Shown here piece after piece: positions 26,001-37,985 of a DNA stretch of 64,000 nucleotides. The notes under the pieces are model-generated. The model saw nothing but the letters and a program-made list of their open reading frames with translations. It did no database searches and had not been told where the DNA came from. How positions within the stretch are numbered: the stretch's first letter is position 1; the number at the start of each line of letters is the position of its first letter. This DNA is from Channallabes apus (taxonomy: Eukaryota; Chordata; Actinopteri; Siluriformes; Clariidae): assembly GCA_030522415.1 (NCBI GenBank), contig CM060107.1:8075770-8139769 (forward strand), written 5' to 3'. Position numbers and translations under genes: made by a program.

Positions 26001-26463
26001 TTAATAAAATGACCAGGTACATATGCCACACCCCTTCTTTAATAAAATGAACAGGTACATAAGCCACACCCCTTCTTTAATAAGAACATAGGCCACACCC
26101 CATCTTAAATAAAACAACCACGTACATATGCCACACCCTTTCCGTAATAAAAATCAACAGGTACATATGCCACACCCCTTCTTTAATAAAAATCAACAGG
26201 TACATATGCCACACCCCTTCTTTAATAAAAATGAACAGGTACATATGCCACACCCCTTCTTTAATAAAATGAACAGGCACATAAGCCACACCCCTTCTTT
26301 AATAAGATGAACAGGTACATAGGCCACACCCCCTCTTTAATAAGACCTTTAATTACAGATGCATAGGCCACGCCTCTTCTTTAATAAGACTAACAGGTAC
26401 ACCTCCTTTACTATAACTTACAGGTACATAGGCCACACCCCTTCTTTAATAAGACTAACACGT
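23011..26463. repeat. 38-bp minisatellite with higher-order structure
   Basis: About 90 units of ~36-39 bp built on acaggtacataggccac, accccttctttaataag. Unit length varies (38 bp, 39 bp with aataaaaat). A marker unit containing acctcctttactataac occurs at about 23788, 24501, 25061, 25735 and 26401, and blocks separated by about 1.23-1.34 kb are near copies, so the array is also built of a ~1.25-kb higher-order unit. Nearly every unit has a CCACACCCC (CACCC-type) word. Open frames on both strands are by-products of the repeat. Confidence 0.95.
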
Positions 26464-27892
26464 ATTTCAATCACACCTGTTCTCCTGTAGATTACAGCAG
26501 TTATAAATATTTGTACCTCTTTGTCCAGAAAACTTCTCTGACTGTTACACAGACCTGACACTGGAGACTCCATCCATAATTATTACTTAAACGACAGTAA
26601 TTTCACCATATCAGCTATAATTCATTGTCTTTTATTCATTCAAGTTCCTGTGTATAAGCTGTTACTACAGACTCCACAGCACTGGAGAAGCTTCGGATAC
26701 GACGGAATAAACGCGCGGTTCTCTCTCTCGACTTGGTTCCCTCATCTATACAGGTAGAGCGCTTTCATTAATCTCAGATAATATAGCAAAATCCCGCAAG
26801 TCTAAGAAGGTGATAAGATTTAATTCGAAGGCTATTTTATTATTTACAAGTGCCCCATAATGGCAGAAACTTAATTGCACTTTGGATCTTTAGGGGGAAA
26901 AACCGAGAGCAAGAGATGAAGAGAAGGAGATATAAAGCGAGAGTGAGAACGAGGGAGTCATATATCATGGCTGTTTAGAAGCAAGACAGCATAAACATAT
27001 AGTTTGGAAGCTGTCTGTTGTCCTGGTGCTATCTCCATAAAGTCTGCATCAGACAGAGAGGTTAATTACTGTACAAGCTCGTTACAGAGTCGTCTGTTTC
27101 ACCTGCTAAACCACCTCCAATTACACCTTCAGCAATTCAGCCATTACAGCAGCAGCTACAGTACATCACCCTAATGGGCCAGACAGAGAGAGACAGAGAG
27201 AGAGATGGCAACAGATTATACTTTATATCCCCTCAGGTTATTAATATTCACTTCAGTTGTGTCTCTTGGGGGCGTGGCCTAACAACTAGGTCTTTCCATT
27301 GCGGCTATCACTAGTAGTCTGAAACCAAAAAAGTTTCAACGCTTCTGTTAAGGAAAAAGAAAAAACATGGATGGCAAGGTCATATTAAACAGATGCAAAA
27401 ATATACGTCATTGTGTCTATATCGAAGCGAAATGATGGATAGGATTTAAGGTCAATCCAATAGCACTAACGTTTTATTGTCTGATTTGTTTTAAGCTGCT
27501 GTATTTCTTATAGGCATTAAAATGACGAAATGCGTCTAATACAGTAAATGCTGAAATGCTCTATTTTTATACTCGTGCTCTATTTTCCTGTGGCTGTTAC
27601 TGTGCTGAACAGCTGATCATGGACTGTTTAGCTAACACATCACTGCACTGTCACTTCCTGTTTATATTGCACTGCTTCGTTTCTTTGCACCATCAATAAT
27701 GATGCTCATCATTGCAATACTGCATATTCCACCCGTACAGTATTTATTCTGTATATACTGTCCAAATAAGAACTCACACATGTACATATGTATAATATAT
27801 CCTGTTACTTTTAGGCATGTAATCTTCCAGACATGCTGACCCACTGCAATGTTTGCACAGTTCATACATTACACTGTATTATACTGTACACC
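26464..27892 (-). other. KCNK9 intron 1, no feature recognised
   Basis: Mixed sequence with a short AGAGAGAC-rich tract at about 27183-27205. No coding signal. Confidence 0.45.
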
Positions 27893-28060
27893 ATATACAC
27901 TACCATTCAAAAGTTTGGGGTCACTTTCTAACTCCATGATGGTTTCTGATGTTTATTTCTTTCTACATTGTAAAGTTTTGCTTAAGGCGTCCAAAAACTG
28001 CATTAATCACCTTTGAACAGTTGATATTGAGATGTGTCTGCTACTTACTGTATATATTAT
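27893..28060. mobile_element. Tc1-like terminal repeat fragment
   Basis: Starts tacactaccattcaaaagtt and tggggtcacttt, a terminal sequence typical of a fish Tc1-like family, followed by tttctacattgtaaag. No transposase follows. Probably a solo or truncated end. Confidence 0.55.
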
Positions 28061-29021
28061 ATATACTGTAAACCCTAACCGTACTGTAGGTCGTTTATGG
28101 CAATATTGCGCTTCCCTTTTCTTTTTTACAGAAGAATGTTGGAAGAATGATTTTACAACATACATGAATGCTTTTTTTGTTTTTAGATCAAGACCAGGAG
28201 TACCAACAAATTAAACCAAACATTAGCAATTCTGCCAAGAGGAGTGGTCTAATATCTAACCAGAATTCTGCCAGAAGCTGGTTGATGGATACCAGAACCC
28301 TTGACATCCATGTTTACGATGAACTTCTGACCTCTACATCATGCTTCTTTGTCTCTATTTCTTATTACTTTAGGAAGAAGTGGACCTCTTCAGTGTGCTA
28401 ACAGCAGGAACTTTACCTACATGGGATTTGGGACTTTCCTATTTGATCCTCTTCAGGTCGTGCTCAAGTTGGACCTTGGCCCCGCCCTCTGCTCACCTGT
28501 GTGTTCTTCTGTCTTGTGTATGAGCCAAACGTTTGTCATTCAGATTTTCTTTATTTTAAAATTCCGAGCCTGGTTGCTTTGATCTAGCATATGTTTTTGA
28601 TCTTCACCTCTTCCTTCACCCTGTGTGTGTTTCGAACCCTCCTGCTATGGGCTGGCAATGGATTCTGGGGGGGAAAAAAACACAGTAAAAGGACATCTGG
28701 AGTTCCTGCGACTCTGCAGCTGCCATGGCTGCGGTAAATTAAATTCCTGTCACTTTGTTACATGTTAAAGCGCGAGTGTAGGCTGGGAGTCAAATGCTTA
28801 TTTCTTTACTGTTGCACTGGAGCTACAAGGCTAACGGAGCTAACCAGTAATGATGGCTAAACGCTTCCAGGTTAGCTTAGTACGAACAGCATCGTGAAAT
28901 CACCACACACTCGCTTCAAAGAGTTGAGTGTCAGATAATGTAAAGAAGTAAAGCTAATGAAGAAACTAAAAACTAATGCAAGCTATAATAAAAAAAAGAT
29001 AATGTAGAGGATGGAAGCTAA
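28061..29021 (-). other. KCNK9 intron 1, possible old element debris
   Basis: About 28225-28300 (gaggagtggtctaatatct, aattctgccagaagctgg) resembles wording of dispersed fish DNA elements, but I cannot name it. The rest is unrecognised. Confidence 0.35.
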
Positions 29022-30503
29022 GATGCACTGAACAACTTCTATGCTCGGTTCGACAGGCAGAACGACGTGGCGGCGAGGAAGACCACCCCTCCTCCGAACG
29101 ACCAGGTGCTGTGTCTCACTACAGCTGAGGTGAGGAAAACTCTACGCAGAGTCAACCCACGTAAAGCTGCTGGACCAGACAACATCCCAGGCAGAGTGCT
29201 CAGAGAATGTGCTGAACAGCTGGCAGATGTTCTCACCAACATCTTCAACATCTCTCTGAGCAGCGCTGTCGTTCCCACGTGCTTCAAGGACACCACCATC
29301 GTCCCCGTGCCCAAGAAGCCTACTGTGTCCTGTCTCAATGACTACCGTCCCGTTGCACTTACACCCACCATCATGAAGTGCTGCGAGCGGCTCGTCATAA
29401 GACACATGAAGACCCTACTGTCCCCCTCACTGGTCCCACTGCAATTTGCGTACCGTCCAAACCGCTCAACGGACGATGCCATCTCCACTACACTCCATCT
29501 TGCCCTCACACACTTGGACAAGAAGGACACATACGTTCGAATGCTGTACATAGATTTCAGCTCAGCATCCAACACGATCATCCCCCAACAACTGATCGGG
29601 AAGCTGAGCCTGTTGGGCCTGAACACCTCCCTCTGCAACTGGATCCTGGACTTGCTGACCGGAAGGCCTCAGTCAGTACGGATCGGGAACTGCACCTCCA
29701 GCACCACCACACTGAGCACTGGGGCCCCACAAGGCTGTGTGCTCAGTCCCCTGCTGTTCACACTGCTGACTCACGACTGTGTAGCAACACACAGCTCGAA
29801 TCACATCATCAAGTTCGCTGATGACACGACCGTGGTGGGTCTCATTAGCAAGAACGACGAGTCAGCGTACAGAGAGGAAGTGCAGAGGCTAACGGACTGG
29901 TGTAAAGACAACAACCTGTCTCTGAATGTTGACAAGACAAAGGAGATGGTTGTTGACTTTAGGAGGACACGAGGCGACCACTCCCCGCTGAGCATCGACG
30001 GCTCCTCTGTGGAGATCGTTGAAAGCACCAAATTCCTGGGCATCCACCTGGAGAATGACCTCAGCTGGTCCCTCAACACCAGCTCCCTGCACAAGAAAGC
30101 CCAACAGTGTCTCTTCTTTCTGAGAAGACTGAGGAAGGCCCAGCTTCCACCACCGATCCTGACCACCTTCTATAGAGGAACTATCGAGAGCATCCTGAGC
30201 GGCTGCATAACTGTCTGGTTTGGGAATTGTGCCATATCGGACCGCAAGACCCTACAGTGGATAGTTAGAACAACAGAGAAGATCATAGGGGTCTCTCTCC
30301 CCTCTATTGAAGACATCTACACCACACGCTGCATCCGCAGAGCCACCAGCATTGTGGCTGATCGGACACACCCCTCTCACACACACTTCACACTCCTGCC
30401 ATCTGGAAAAAGGTACCGAAGCATTCGGGCACACACATCCAGACTGTGCAACAGCTTTTTTCCAGAAGCCATCCGTCTCCTCAACAAAAAGGGACTGGAC
30501 TGA
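29022..30503 (+). pseudogene. LINE reverse transcriptase, open but N-terminally truncated
   Basis: An open frame of 493 codons with no stop. RT motifs in order: [55 protein letters not shown], the palm motif [29 protein letters not shown], the catalytic FADDTTVVG, and [17 protein letters not shown]. The C-terminal part has [13 protein letters not shown] and the [10 protein letters not shown] region usual in L2/CR1/Jockey-lineage LINEs. The palm motif reads SASNT where SAFNT is usual, suggesting decay. Residues before the RT and the whole endonuclease are missing, so it cannot act alone. The clade assignment (L2-like) is by pattern only. It is in the opposite orientation to KCNK9. Confidence 0.88.
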
Positions 30504-31105
30504 TAAACACACACACACATAGCTTAACTCAACTACCTCAAAATATTGGCACTGGACTGACTAATCAACACAAGCGCAGACACACTGACCTACACCACCA
30601 AACTATCGTACACACCAACCTGTAAATGCTTCACTGTTCATCTCGTTTGCACAAAAATCATTACTGGGCTACTTTTTTGCACTAATTCCTCAATTCTTGC
30701 TGCTGTGTTAAGAAATGTTTACAGTTTCTCACGACCTCAACACCATATTATTCTGTTATATTATTCTGTTATGTCGTGTTCGTCGCACTGTCACTTTGTT
30801 GTTGCTTTTGTTTGCACATTTGCACGTGCACTTTATGTTGTCTGTAAAAACCCTGTAGCTAGTCTTCCTTAGATAGTTAGTTTCTTTTAGTTAATTTATG
30901 TTGTAATTTATGTTGGGTCTATCTGTCTTGTCTTTGCTAGCCAGCTAACTAGGACTCTTTAGTTAGCTAGTTTAGTGTTTCTGTTAGTTTATGATGTAAA
31001 TGTATGTTGCATGTAGCACCTTGGTCCTGGAGGAACGTTGTTTCGTTTCGCTGTGTACTAACTGTATATGGTTGAAATGACAATAAAGCCTTTGAAGTTG
31101 AACTA
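29022..31105 (+). mobile_element. 5'-truncated LINE with 3' UTR
   Basis: The element begins abruptly inside the linker before the RT domain ([14 protein letters not shown]) with no endonuclease, as expected of incomplete reverse transcription. A ~600-bp 3' UTR follows the stop, containing gttagctagttt-type words, and ends ctggaggaacgttgtttcg, acaataaagcctttgaag, ttgaact. Imperfect 21-bp direct repeats at about 29001-29021 and 31106-31126 (16 of 21 matching by eye) may be the decayed target duplication. Confidence 0.88.
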
Positions 31106-31244
31106 ATGTGCAGAGTGAAAGCTAATTTTTCATACAAGTTTCAGACTGTCTGAGTGCTGTGAATGAAGCTTTATTAGAATATTAGGCCACGCCCACTGGA
31201 ACTCAATGTGATATTTTCCAATATGGTCTAAAATACCTTCAAAA

Positions 31245-31275
<31 letters not shown>

Positions 31276-31317
31276 CCTCACCAAATCACTATGACACACA
31301 CTTAAACACAACTACAC

Positions 31318-31402
<85 letters not shown>

Positions 31403-31934
31403 TTTTCCACAGAGACTCAACACAACATCACAGGACTCATTACTTCGTGTCTTTGTGACAGGCTTTTAAGAAAAGTGCCTCGAGGTTGAAAAGCAGCAGC
31501 AAAGCAGGAAAAAAAGAAAAATCTGCTTAAACATTCGCAAAGTGCTCGGGGGGTTAAATAAGTTTCTAAAATAAAATTCCCCAATTAAATTACATTTTCT
31601 AAATCTAAGCAGTTGGAGAATTAAACCAGACTAAAAGCATGTGTTTAATCAGGCCTCTTTAATAATAATAATATTAAATAATAATAATTTTTGTGTTTAA
31701 ATATGTAATTAATTACGATTCTCTTGTTGGATAATTACTATTTTTTTAACCGCGAATTCTTTTAACCGTGACTGATGCGGTGAGAAGCTTCTCATTTCTT
31801 AAACAGCTCTGTGGGAAAGTGTATCCAGTGGTCGTGGAACAGAAAAAAAACAACAACCAAGAAGCTGAAATGACTGGAATTTGGGTTAAGAATTGTCGAA
31901 TATTATTAAAATCTTGACGGATAATCCTGAATAA
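31106..31934 (-). other. KCNK9 intron 1 with two (TG)n tracts
   Basis: (GT)n at 31244-31272 and a longer one at about 31324-31400, in the same orientation. The rest is AT-rich with nothing recognised. Confidence 0.6.
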
Positions 31935-32565
31935 ACAGGAGAACAGCCACCAGGAATCACTTAAACGCTTGGTGAAGTTGCATGGTAATAATCAACAGTA
32001 AAAACCAGAGCTATGCTTAATGGTAAAAGTAAGAACGTTTCTACCAAGATTGTTAAAGATTTAACTTTGAAGCGATGGGGAAAAAAAACGGTCATGTGAC
32101 CTGATGAGTCCAGATCGAGCCTATTCCAGAGTGATGGGCGTGTCAGGGTAAGAAGTGCATGAAGCGATGCACCCATCACGCATAGTGTCCACTGTACAAG
32201 CCTCTGGAGACAGTGTTATAATCTGTAGTTGCTTCAGGTGCTCATGTCTAGACTCAGCAACGTTATGTGGCAATAAAATGAAGTCAGCTGACGACCTGAA
32301 TGTTCTGAATGTCCAAGTCATCACATCCATTCTTCTTCCCTGATGCAACGGCCATATTCCAGGACTCAGATGATGTGAAAGGGGTGTTTCTGGGAGCATG
32401 ACGAATCATCTTCAAAAATGAACTGGACACAACAGAGTTCTGACCCTGGCACGGTACAAGCCTTCCGTCAAGATCCCGGCCAAAAATTAATGCAGCTCTG
32501 GATGGAAATAAATATTGCGAGGTTGCCGAAAAAATGGCAACATAGTGATTGAGGGCACTAATCAA
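31935..32565 (+). pseudogene. Relic of a Tc1-like transposase
   Basis: Old DNA-transposon gene. Legible stretches on the plus strand: a remnant of the WSDESR catalytic box near 32095-32120 (gtgacctgatgagtccag), then EAMHPSRIVSTVQASGDSVI at about 32161-32220, ATLCGNKMKSADDLNVLNVQ at about 32260-32320, a degraded second catalytic region after 32340, and the C-terminal KLMQLWMEINIARL near 32480-32520. Stops, frame changes and gaps throughout. No TIRs found. Confidence 0.7.
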
Positions 32566-33689
32566 AACTAGATGTTTTTTCTTTTCTTTTTTTTTTATTA
32601 TTTATAGTTTGAAGTAATATATACTATATTTTATATTTTTTATTAATATGTATTTTTATATATAATTTTCATTTTTATTTATTACTTCTAGATCTTACAG
32701 CTTTTTACTTTTTATTCTCAGAATTATTTTGATTTGAAGTGTAATAAGTATATTATTATTATTATTATTATTGTTGTTGTTGTTGTTACAACTCCTAAAG
32801 AAGTTATTTATAATTTATTATACATTCATTATTATTTTAAGATACATTAATTAGTAGCAATTATTACAATCATTTATCCAATTAAAAAACATTTTAAACA
32901 TTTTTATATTTTTATATATTAATATTATAAAATATTTATTAAAATATTTTGAACTTAATTATAATCAAAAACTATTTGAAATGTCTTTCTTGTTGTAAAT
33001 TGTAAACCTTTATTACTGCAAATATATAAAGCTTATTGTTAATCATTTAGCAATTAAATATATATACAGCATCACTGTAAATACACTAATGAATGCGCAG
33101 GCTATCTAATAATAAATCACGAATGTATAGTAAAGTATACGGGTACGAGTGTAAAATGTACGAGTATAATAAACATAATAACTGAAGTTTTGTCTGAGCA
33201 AGTTTTTTTACTGATTTAATTGTCCGACAGAAGACAGAACGGATGATTCTGAATGAAATATGATTATTTGCACATTTCTACTTACAGACTTCAATGACTT
33301 AACTGCACCTGTATTTAAAAGATCATTTAGTGTTAAACAAATTAGTTTTCTAATGATGATTGGTCACAGAATTTGTCACCGCAACCTGCTGCAAGTTTCC
33401 TCGTGCCGTGTGGTCCCCGCACGCTGAGGTCATCCCTATCAGCTCATCTAAATGGAGGATTGCAAATAGTCGCCATGATGAGGAGGTACGTCAGCCAATC
33501 AGAGATAAGCAGAAGCATTGATTGCTCCTGGTCTGATTAAGGTGATGAACATCAGAGACTCCCTCATCGCTGCACAATGTTAAAGCCACAGTGTCTGGCT
33601 CTGAGAGAGGTTCTACTTCTGAGACTAAACCAAACAAACAACAGTTCAGGAGATGTTTAATGCAGCCAGAACTGCAACATGATTCACTA
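32566..33689 (-). other. KCNK9 intron 1, very AT-rich
   Basis: T/A-dominated sequence at 32570-33060 with (TAT)n and (TTG)n at about 32750-32786. Nothing coding. Confidence 0.55.
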
Positions 33690-33715
33690 CTGGGCAATCA
33701 GCGAAAGGAGGTGAG

Positions 33716-35130
33716 AAGCCACACCTCCTTCATTAAGATGTACAGATAGAGAGGCCACACCTCCTTCATTAAGATGTACAGGTAGAGAGGCCACACCTCC
33801 TTCATTAAGATAGACTGGTTCAGAAGCCACACCTCCTTCATTGAGATGTACAGGTAGAGAGGCCACACCTCCTTCATTAAGATGTACAGGTAGAGAGGCC
33901 ACACCTCCTTCATTAAGATAGATAGATAGATAGAGAGGCGACACCTCCTTCATTAAGATGGACAGGTAAAGAGGCCACACCTCCTTCAATGAGAGAGACA
34001 AATACAGAGGCCAAACACAGACTGACAGGTATAGAAGCCACACCTTCTTTAATAAGACTGACAGATACAAAAGCCACAGCTCCTTCATTAAGATAGACAA
34101 GCATAGAGGCCACGCCTCCTTAGTAGAGATAGACAAGCATAGAGGCCACGCCTCCTTAGTAGAGATAGACAAGCATAGAGGCCACGCCTCCTTATTAGAG
34201 ATAGACAAGCATAGAGGCCACGCCATAGACGGATATAGAGGCCACGCCTCCTTATTAGAGACAGACGGGTATAGAGGCCACGCCTCCTTATTAGAGATAG
34301 ACAAGCATAGAGGCCACGCCTCCTTATTAGAGATAGACAAGCATAGAGGCCACGCCTCCTTATTAGAGATAGACGGATATAGAGGCCACGCCTCCTTATT
34401 AGAGATAGACAAGCATAGAGGCCACGCCTCCTTATTAGAGATAGACGGATATAGAGGCCACGCCTCCTTATTAGAGATAGACAAGCATAGAGGCCACGCC
34501 TCCTTATTAGAGATAGACAAGCATAGAGGCCACGCCTCCTTATTAGAGATAGACAAGCATAGAGGCCACGCCATAGACGGATATAGAGGCCACGCCTCCT
34601 TATTAGAGACAGACGGGTATAGAGGCCACGCCTCCTTATTAGAGATAGACAAGCATAGAGGCCACGCCTCCTTATTAGAGATAGACAAGCATAGAGGCCA
34701 CGCCTCCTTATTAGAGATAGACGGATATAGAGGCCACGCCTCCTTATTAGAGATAGACAAGCATAGAGGCCACGCCTCCTTATTAGAGATAGACGGATAT
34801 AGAGGCCACGCCTCCTTATTAGAGATAGACAAGCATAGAGGCCACGCCTCCTTATTAGAGATAGACAAGCATAGAGGCCACGCCTCCTTATTAGAGATAG
34901 ACAAGCATAGAGGCCACGCCTCCTTATTAGAGATAGATGGATATAGAGGCCACGCCTCCTTATTAGAGATAGACGGGTATAGAGGCCACGCCTCCTTATT
35001 AGAGATAGACAAGCATAGAGGCCACGCCTCCTTATTAGAGATAGACAAGCATAGAGGCCACGCCTCCTTATTAGAGATAGACGGGTATAGAGACCACGCC
35101 TCCTTATTAGAGATAGACAGGTATAGAGAC
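33716..35130. repeat. 36-bp minisatellite related to the 38-bp one
   Basis: About 38 units built on agaggccacgcctccttatt and agagatagacaagcat. The left part (33716-34110) is more varied and has units (gtacaggtagagaggccac, acctccttcattaagat) that clearly match the 23-26 kb minisatellite. The right part is homogenised. A marker junction cgccatagacgg recurs at about 34221 and 34569, showing a ~348-bp higher-order copy. Because 36 is divisible by 3, the minus strand reads open for 453 codons with the 12-residue period NKEAWPLCLSIS; I regard that as a by-product. Confidence 0.95.
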
Positions 35131-35149
35131 AGGTATAGAGCCTCCTTTA

Positions 35150-35195
35150 TTCATTCATTCATTCATCTTCTATACCGCTTTATCCTGTATACTGA
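35150..35195 (-). mobile_element. SINE family A, 3' tip only
   Basis: tcattcattcattcatctt, ctataccgctttatcctgta: the terminal ~45 bp of family A on the minus strand, at the right edge of the minisatellite. Confidence 0.55.
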
Positions 35196-35333
35196 GTAAT
35201 TAATAAGGAATCTGTACAGCTTGGACAGAATTGTGTTTTTTCCCACATTAAAGTCAATTTATTCCCACATTAATAGGTCGCTTAATGTCGCTTAATGCCC
35301 GAACATGTGGGGTTAACCGCACCAGCAGGAGGT

Positions 35334-35376
<43 letters not shown>

Positions 35377-35918
35377 ATAAACTACAGACCTGACACCTTT
35401 ATAGACTTTTTCCTCTTTGTCACCAAATTCCGATCGGATTAAACCCACAGCTCGGGATCATAAAAGAACATCTCTGTTGCTCCTGTGAAGCGAGAACAGG
35501 ATCGATCCCCGAGCTTATTAGCTCCGAAGTGCCATTTGGAGGAACAGAAACAGATCAGCCCGTGTTTGTTCGGCTTGACCGGCTCAGAAACGCGTCTTGA
35601 TGAAGCGTCGTGTTGCTCCGCGTGTCTCGTGGTCGATTTTAATTTATCTGATTCCGATCTCGCTCATGGCTGGATAATGAGGTAACGAGCCTGAGCAGAT
35701 AAGTTAGAGTAGAGTAAACTTAAAGTGCTATTTATAGGGGCTATTTTTGGGGAATCTGCGATACCTTGTTGAACACTTAAGTTGGATTTTTGTAAAAAAA
35801 AAAATAATAATAAAATAATAAGAAAATTCTAGAAAGGTTTGAAGGGGAGAACAGGTCAGTGTAAACGCAGCAGACTTTGTGCAAGTACAGTATTATTAGT
35901 TTAAATACATGAATTTCA

Positions 35919-35962
<44 letters not shown>

Positions 35963-37335
35963 ATCTCTCGTTGTGCACACATCAATATGAAATCGCTTAA
36001 GTACAGTATTTTAAAAGGTAAATTATTCAGGCACCTGATCTTCCCATATTAAGGACATTAGTAAACATCTGGAGGACATGACAGCTGTATTGATTATTCA
36101 ATTAACATAACAGTAATAACCAGACAATCAGGTATCTTAATAAGACATTAAATTATTGTTTTTTTTTGTTTGTTTGTTTGTTTGTTTGTTTGTTTTTTTA
36201 AATACAAACACTTGTATGAACTTGTGAGCCAGTGGAACCCGAGTGGGCGGGATTGGTGTCATGATGGTTGTAAATATGAATGGAATGAATGAGTACTTTA
36301 TTATCATTCGAAAACATTTGATATTGCACATTCAGAACGAAATTACGTTGCAGTTGACTTGCTGTTTAACTGATATTGACACAAAGAAGAAAGGGGGGGG
36401 GGGGGAGCAAGGAATAATAAGAAGCTGCTAATTATTAAGCAGTTCACAGGGTTGCCAGGGTGACGATTTACACCATAGTGACTGAAACAAGGTTGTGTTG
36501 TATTGTACTTATATGCACCTCAATTTGCATTTAAGACAAACTTAAAAGAAAGAGGGGAAAAAACCCTTCTAAATCTAACATAGCAGCAAAAATGTCATAG
36601 ATGGAATTAAACTGTGACTTCGTCCACTCAACACAGCATCAGGACAACCTTTTGTTTTGAAAGTTAGATTGACTCTGATAAAATCATAACTGGATATCAA
36701 TTTAATGGTAGCGTTCACTGTATGCTGCTTAATGTCTGCTCGTTCAACATCTGGTCACATCTGGTCCCCTTCGTAATCCTTTAGGAGTCTCGAGCTCCCC
36801 TCATTTCTTTGTAAAACATTAAATTAAATGATGTAGATTAAAAAGGAAAAAAAAATGGGAACAAATGTTTTACTCTGTATTAAAGTGCCTAAAGATTTAG
36901 CAATCGGTTGTAGCCTCAGCAGCAACCTCATTTCCCCTCTCGTCTGTTCCAACCACTCATCACTCATCACCAGCAGTATACTGTACTAATCATCATCTGC
37001 ACCTCTTTCTCACTGGTTCATGCCTTAAGTTAGATGTTTTTTTAATGCTTGAATGATTAATAGGTCACTGTGTGGTACAACCTGCTCAGGTACAAGGACT
37101 GGATTGCAAATAAGACACAACAAAAGTCCTAACAAAACTATTCCTTTAGACTACATTCATAAAATATGAGATAATGAAGGAAATATGTTAATGTACTTCA
37201 TTATGGGTCTCTCAATTGCTGTAAAGTTAACTCTCATTGCCGCACATAGAGCAGCTTTACTGTGTATGATTTACAGTGATGTACAGTAACATGGCTCATA
37301 ATGTCAGTTTCACAAAACAGATCAGAACAATAAAT

Positions 37336-37339
<4 letters not shown>
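35196..37339 (-). other. KCNK9 intron 1 with microsatellites
   Basis: (GT)n at 35334-35371, (GT)n at 35922-35960, (TTTG)n at about 36168-36192 and a G run at about 36393-36404. The rest is unique-looking. No coding signal. Confidence 0.6.
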
Positions 37340-37380
<41 letters not shown>

Positions 37381-37866
37381 TGCTAATTCAAGTTCAACGA
37401 CATCATTCCCATACTCCAATAGTGCTAAAATTGTAAATAATATATATTATAATATAAATAAACAAATATATGTATAATAATAATAATAATAATAAGAAGA
37501 AGAAGAATATGCTAATTTTGAAAGTTCAACGACATCACTCCCATATTCCAGTAGTGCTAAAATAAAAAATAATAATATAAATAAACAAATATATATAATA
37601 AAAAAATAAAATAAATAAAAATTATAATAATAATAATAATAATAATATGCTAATTTTGAAAGTTCAACAACATCATTCCCATATTCCAATAGTGCTAAAA
37701 TTTTAAATTATATATATATATATATATTATAATATAAATAAACAAATATACGTATAATAATAATAATAACAACAACAATATGCTAATTTTGAAAGTTGAA
37801 CGACATTATTCCCATATTCCAATAGTGATAAAATTTAAAATAATATATTATAATATAAATAAACAA

Positions 37867-37916
<50 letters not shown>

Positions 37917-37985
37917 TGCTCATTCTGAAAGTTCGACGACATCATTCCCATATTCCAGTAGTGCTAAAATGTACCCTTTAGAAAA
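37340..37985. repeat. ~135-bp satellite, five units, each with (AAT)n
   Basis: Five units, marked by tgctaatt at 37381, 37510, 37648, 37781 and 37917 (spacing 129-138 bp). Each reads tgctaattttgaaagttc, aacgacatcattcccata, ttccaatagtgctaaaat, then an AT-rich part (ataaataaacaaatata) and an AAT microsatellite of differing length. Confidence 0.9.

Noticed and set aside
23440..26310. Open frames with GVWHMYLLIFIKE-type repeats on the minus strand and their plus-strand mirrors
   Set aside because: Produced by 39-bp minisatellite variants; frames break wherever 38-bp units occur, and both strands look equally 'open'.
29801..30166. Minus-strand frames inside the LINE
   Set aside because: Shadows of the reverse transcriptase frame.
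31173..31190. Solitary ancestral minisatellite unit at aggccacgcccac
   Set aside because: Only about 12 bases match; too short to separate from chance.
33687..35048. 453-codon repeat protein as a real gene
   Set aside because: Unit length is a multiple of three, no promoter, splice or signal features, and it lies within KCNK9 intron sequence.
23011..35130. CRISPR-like regular repeats of 36-38 bp
   Set aside because: Units are directly head to tail with no unique spacers, in a vertebrate intron; these are minisatellites.
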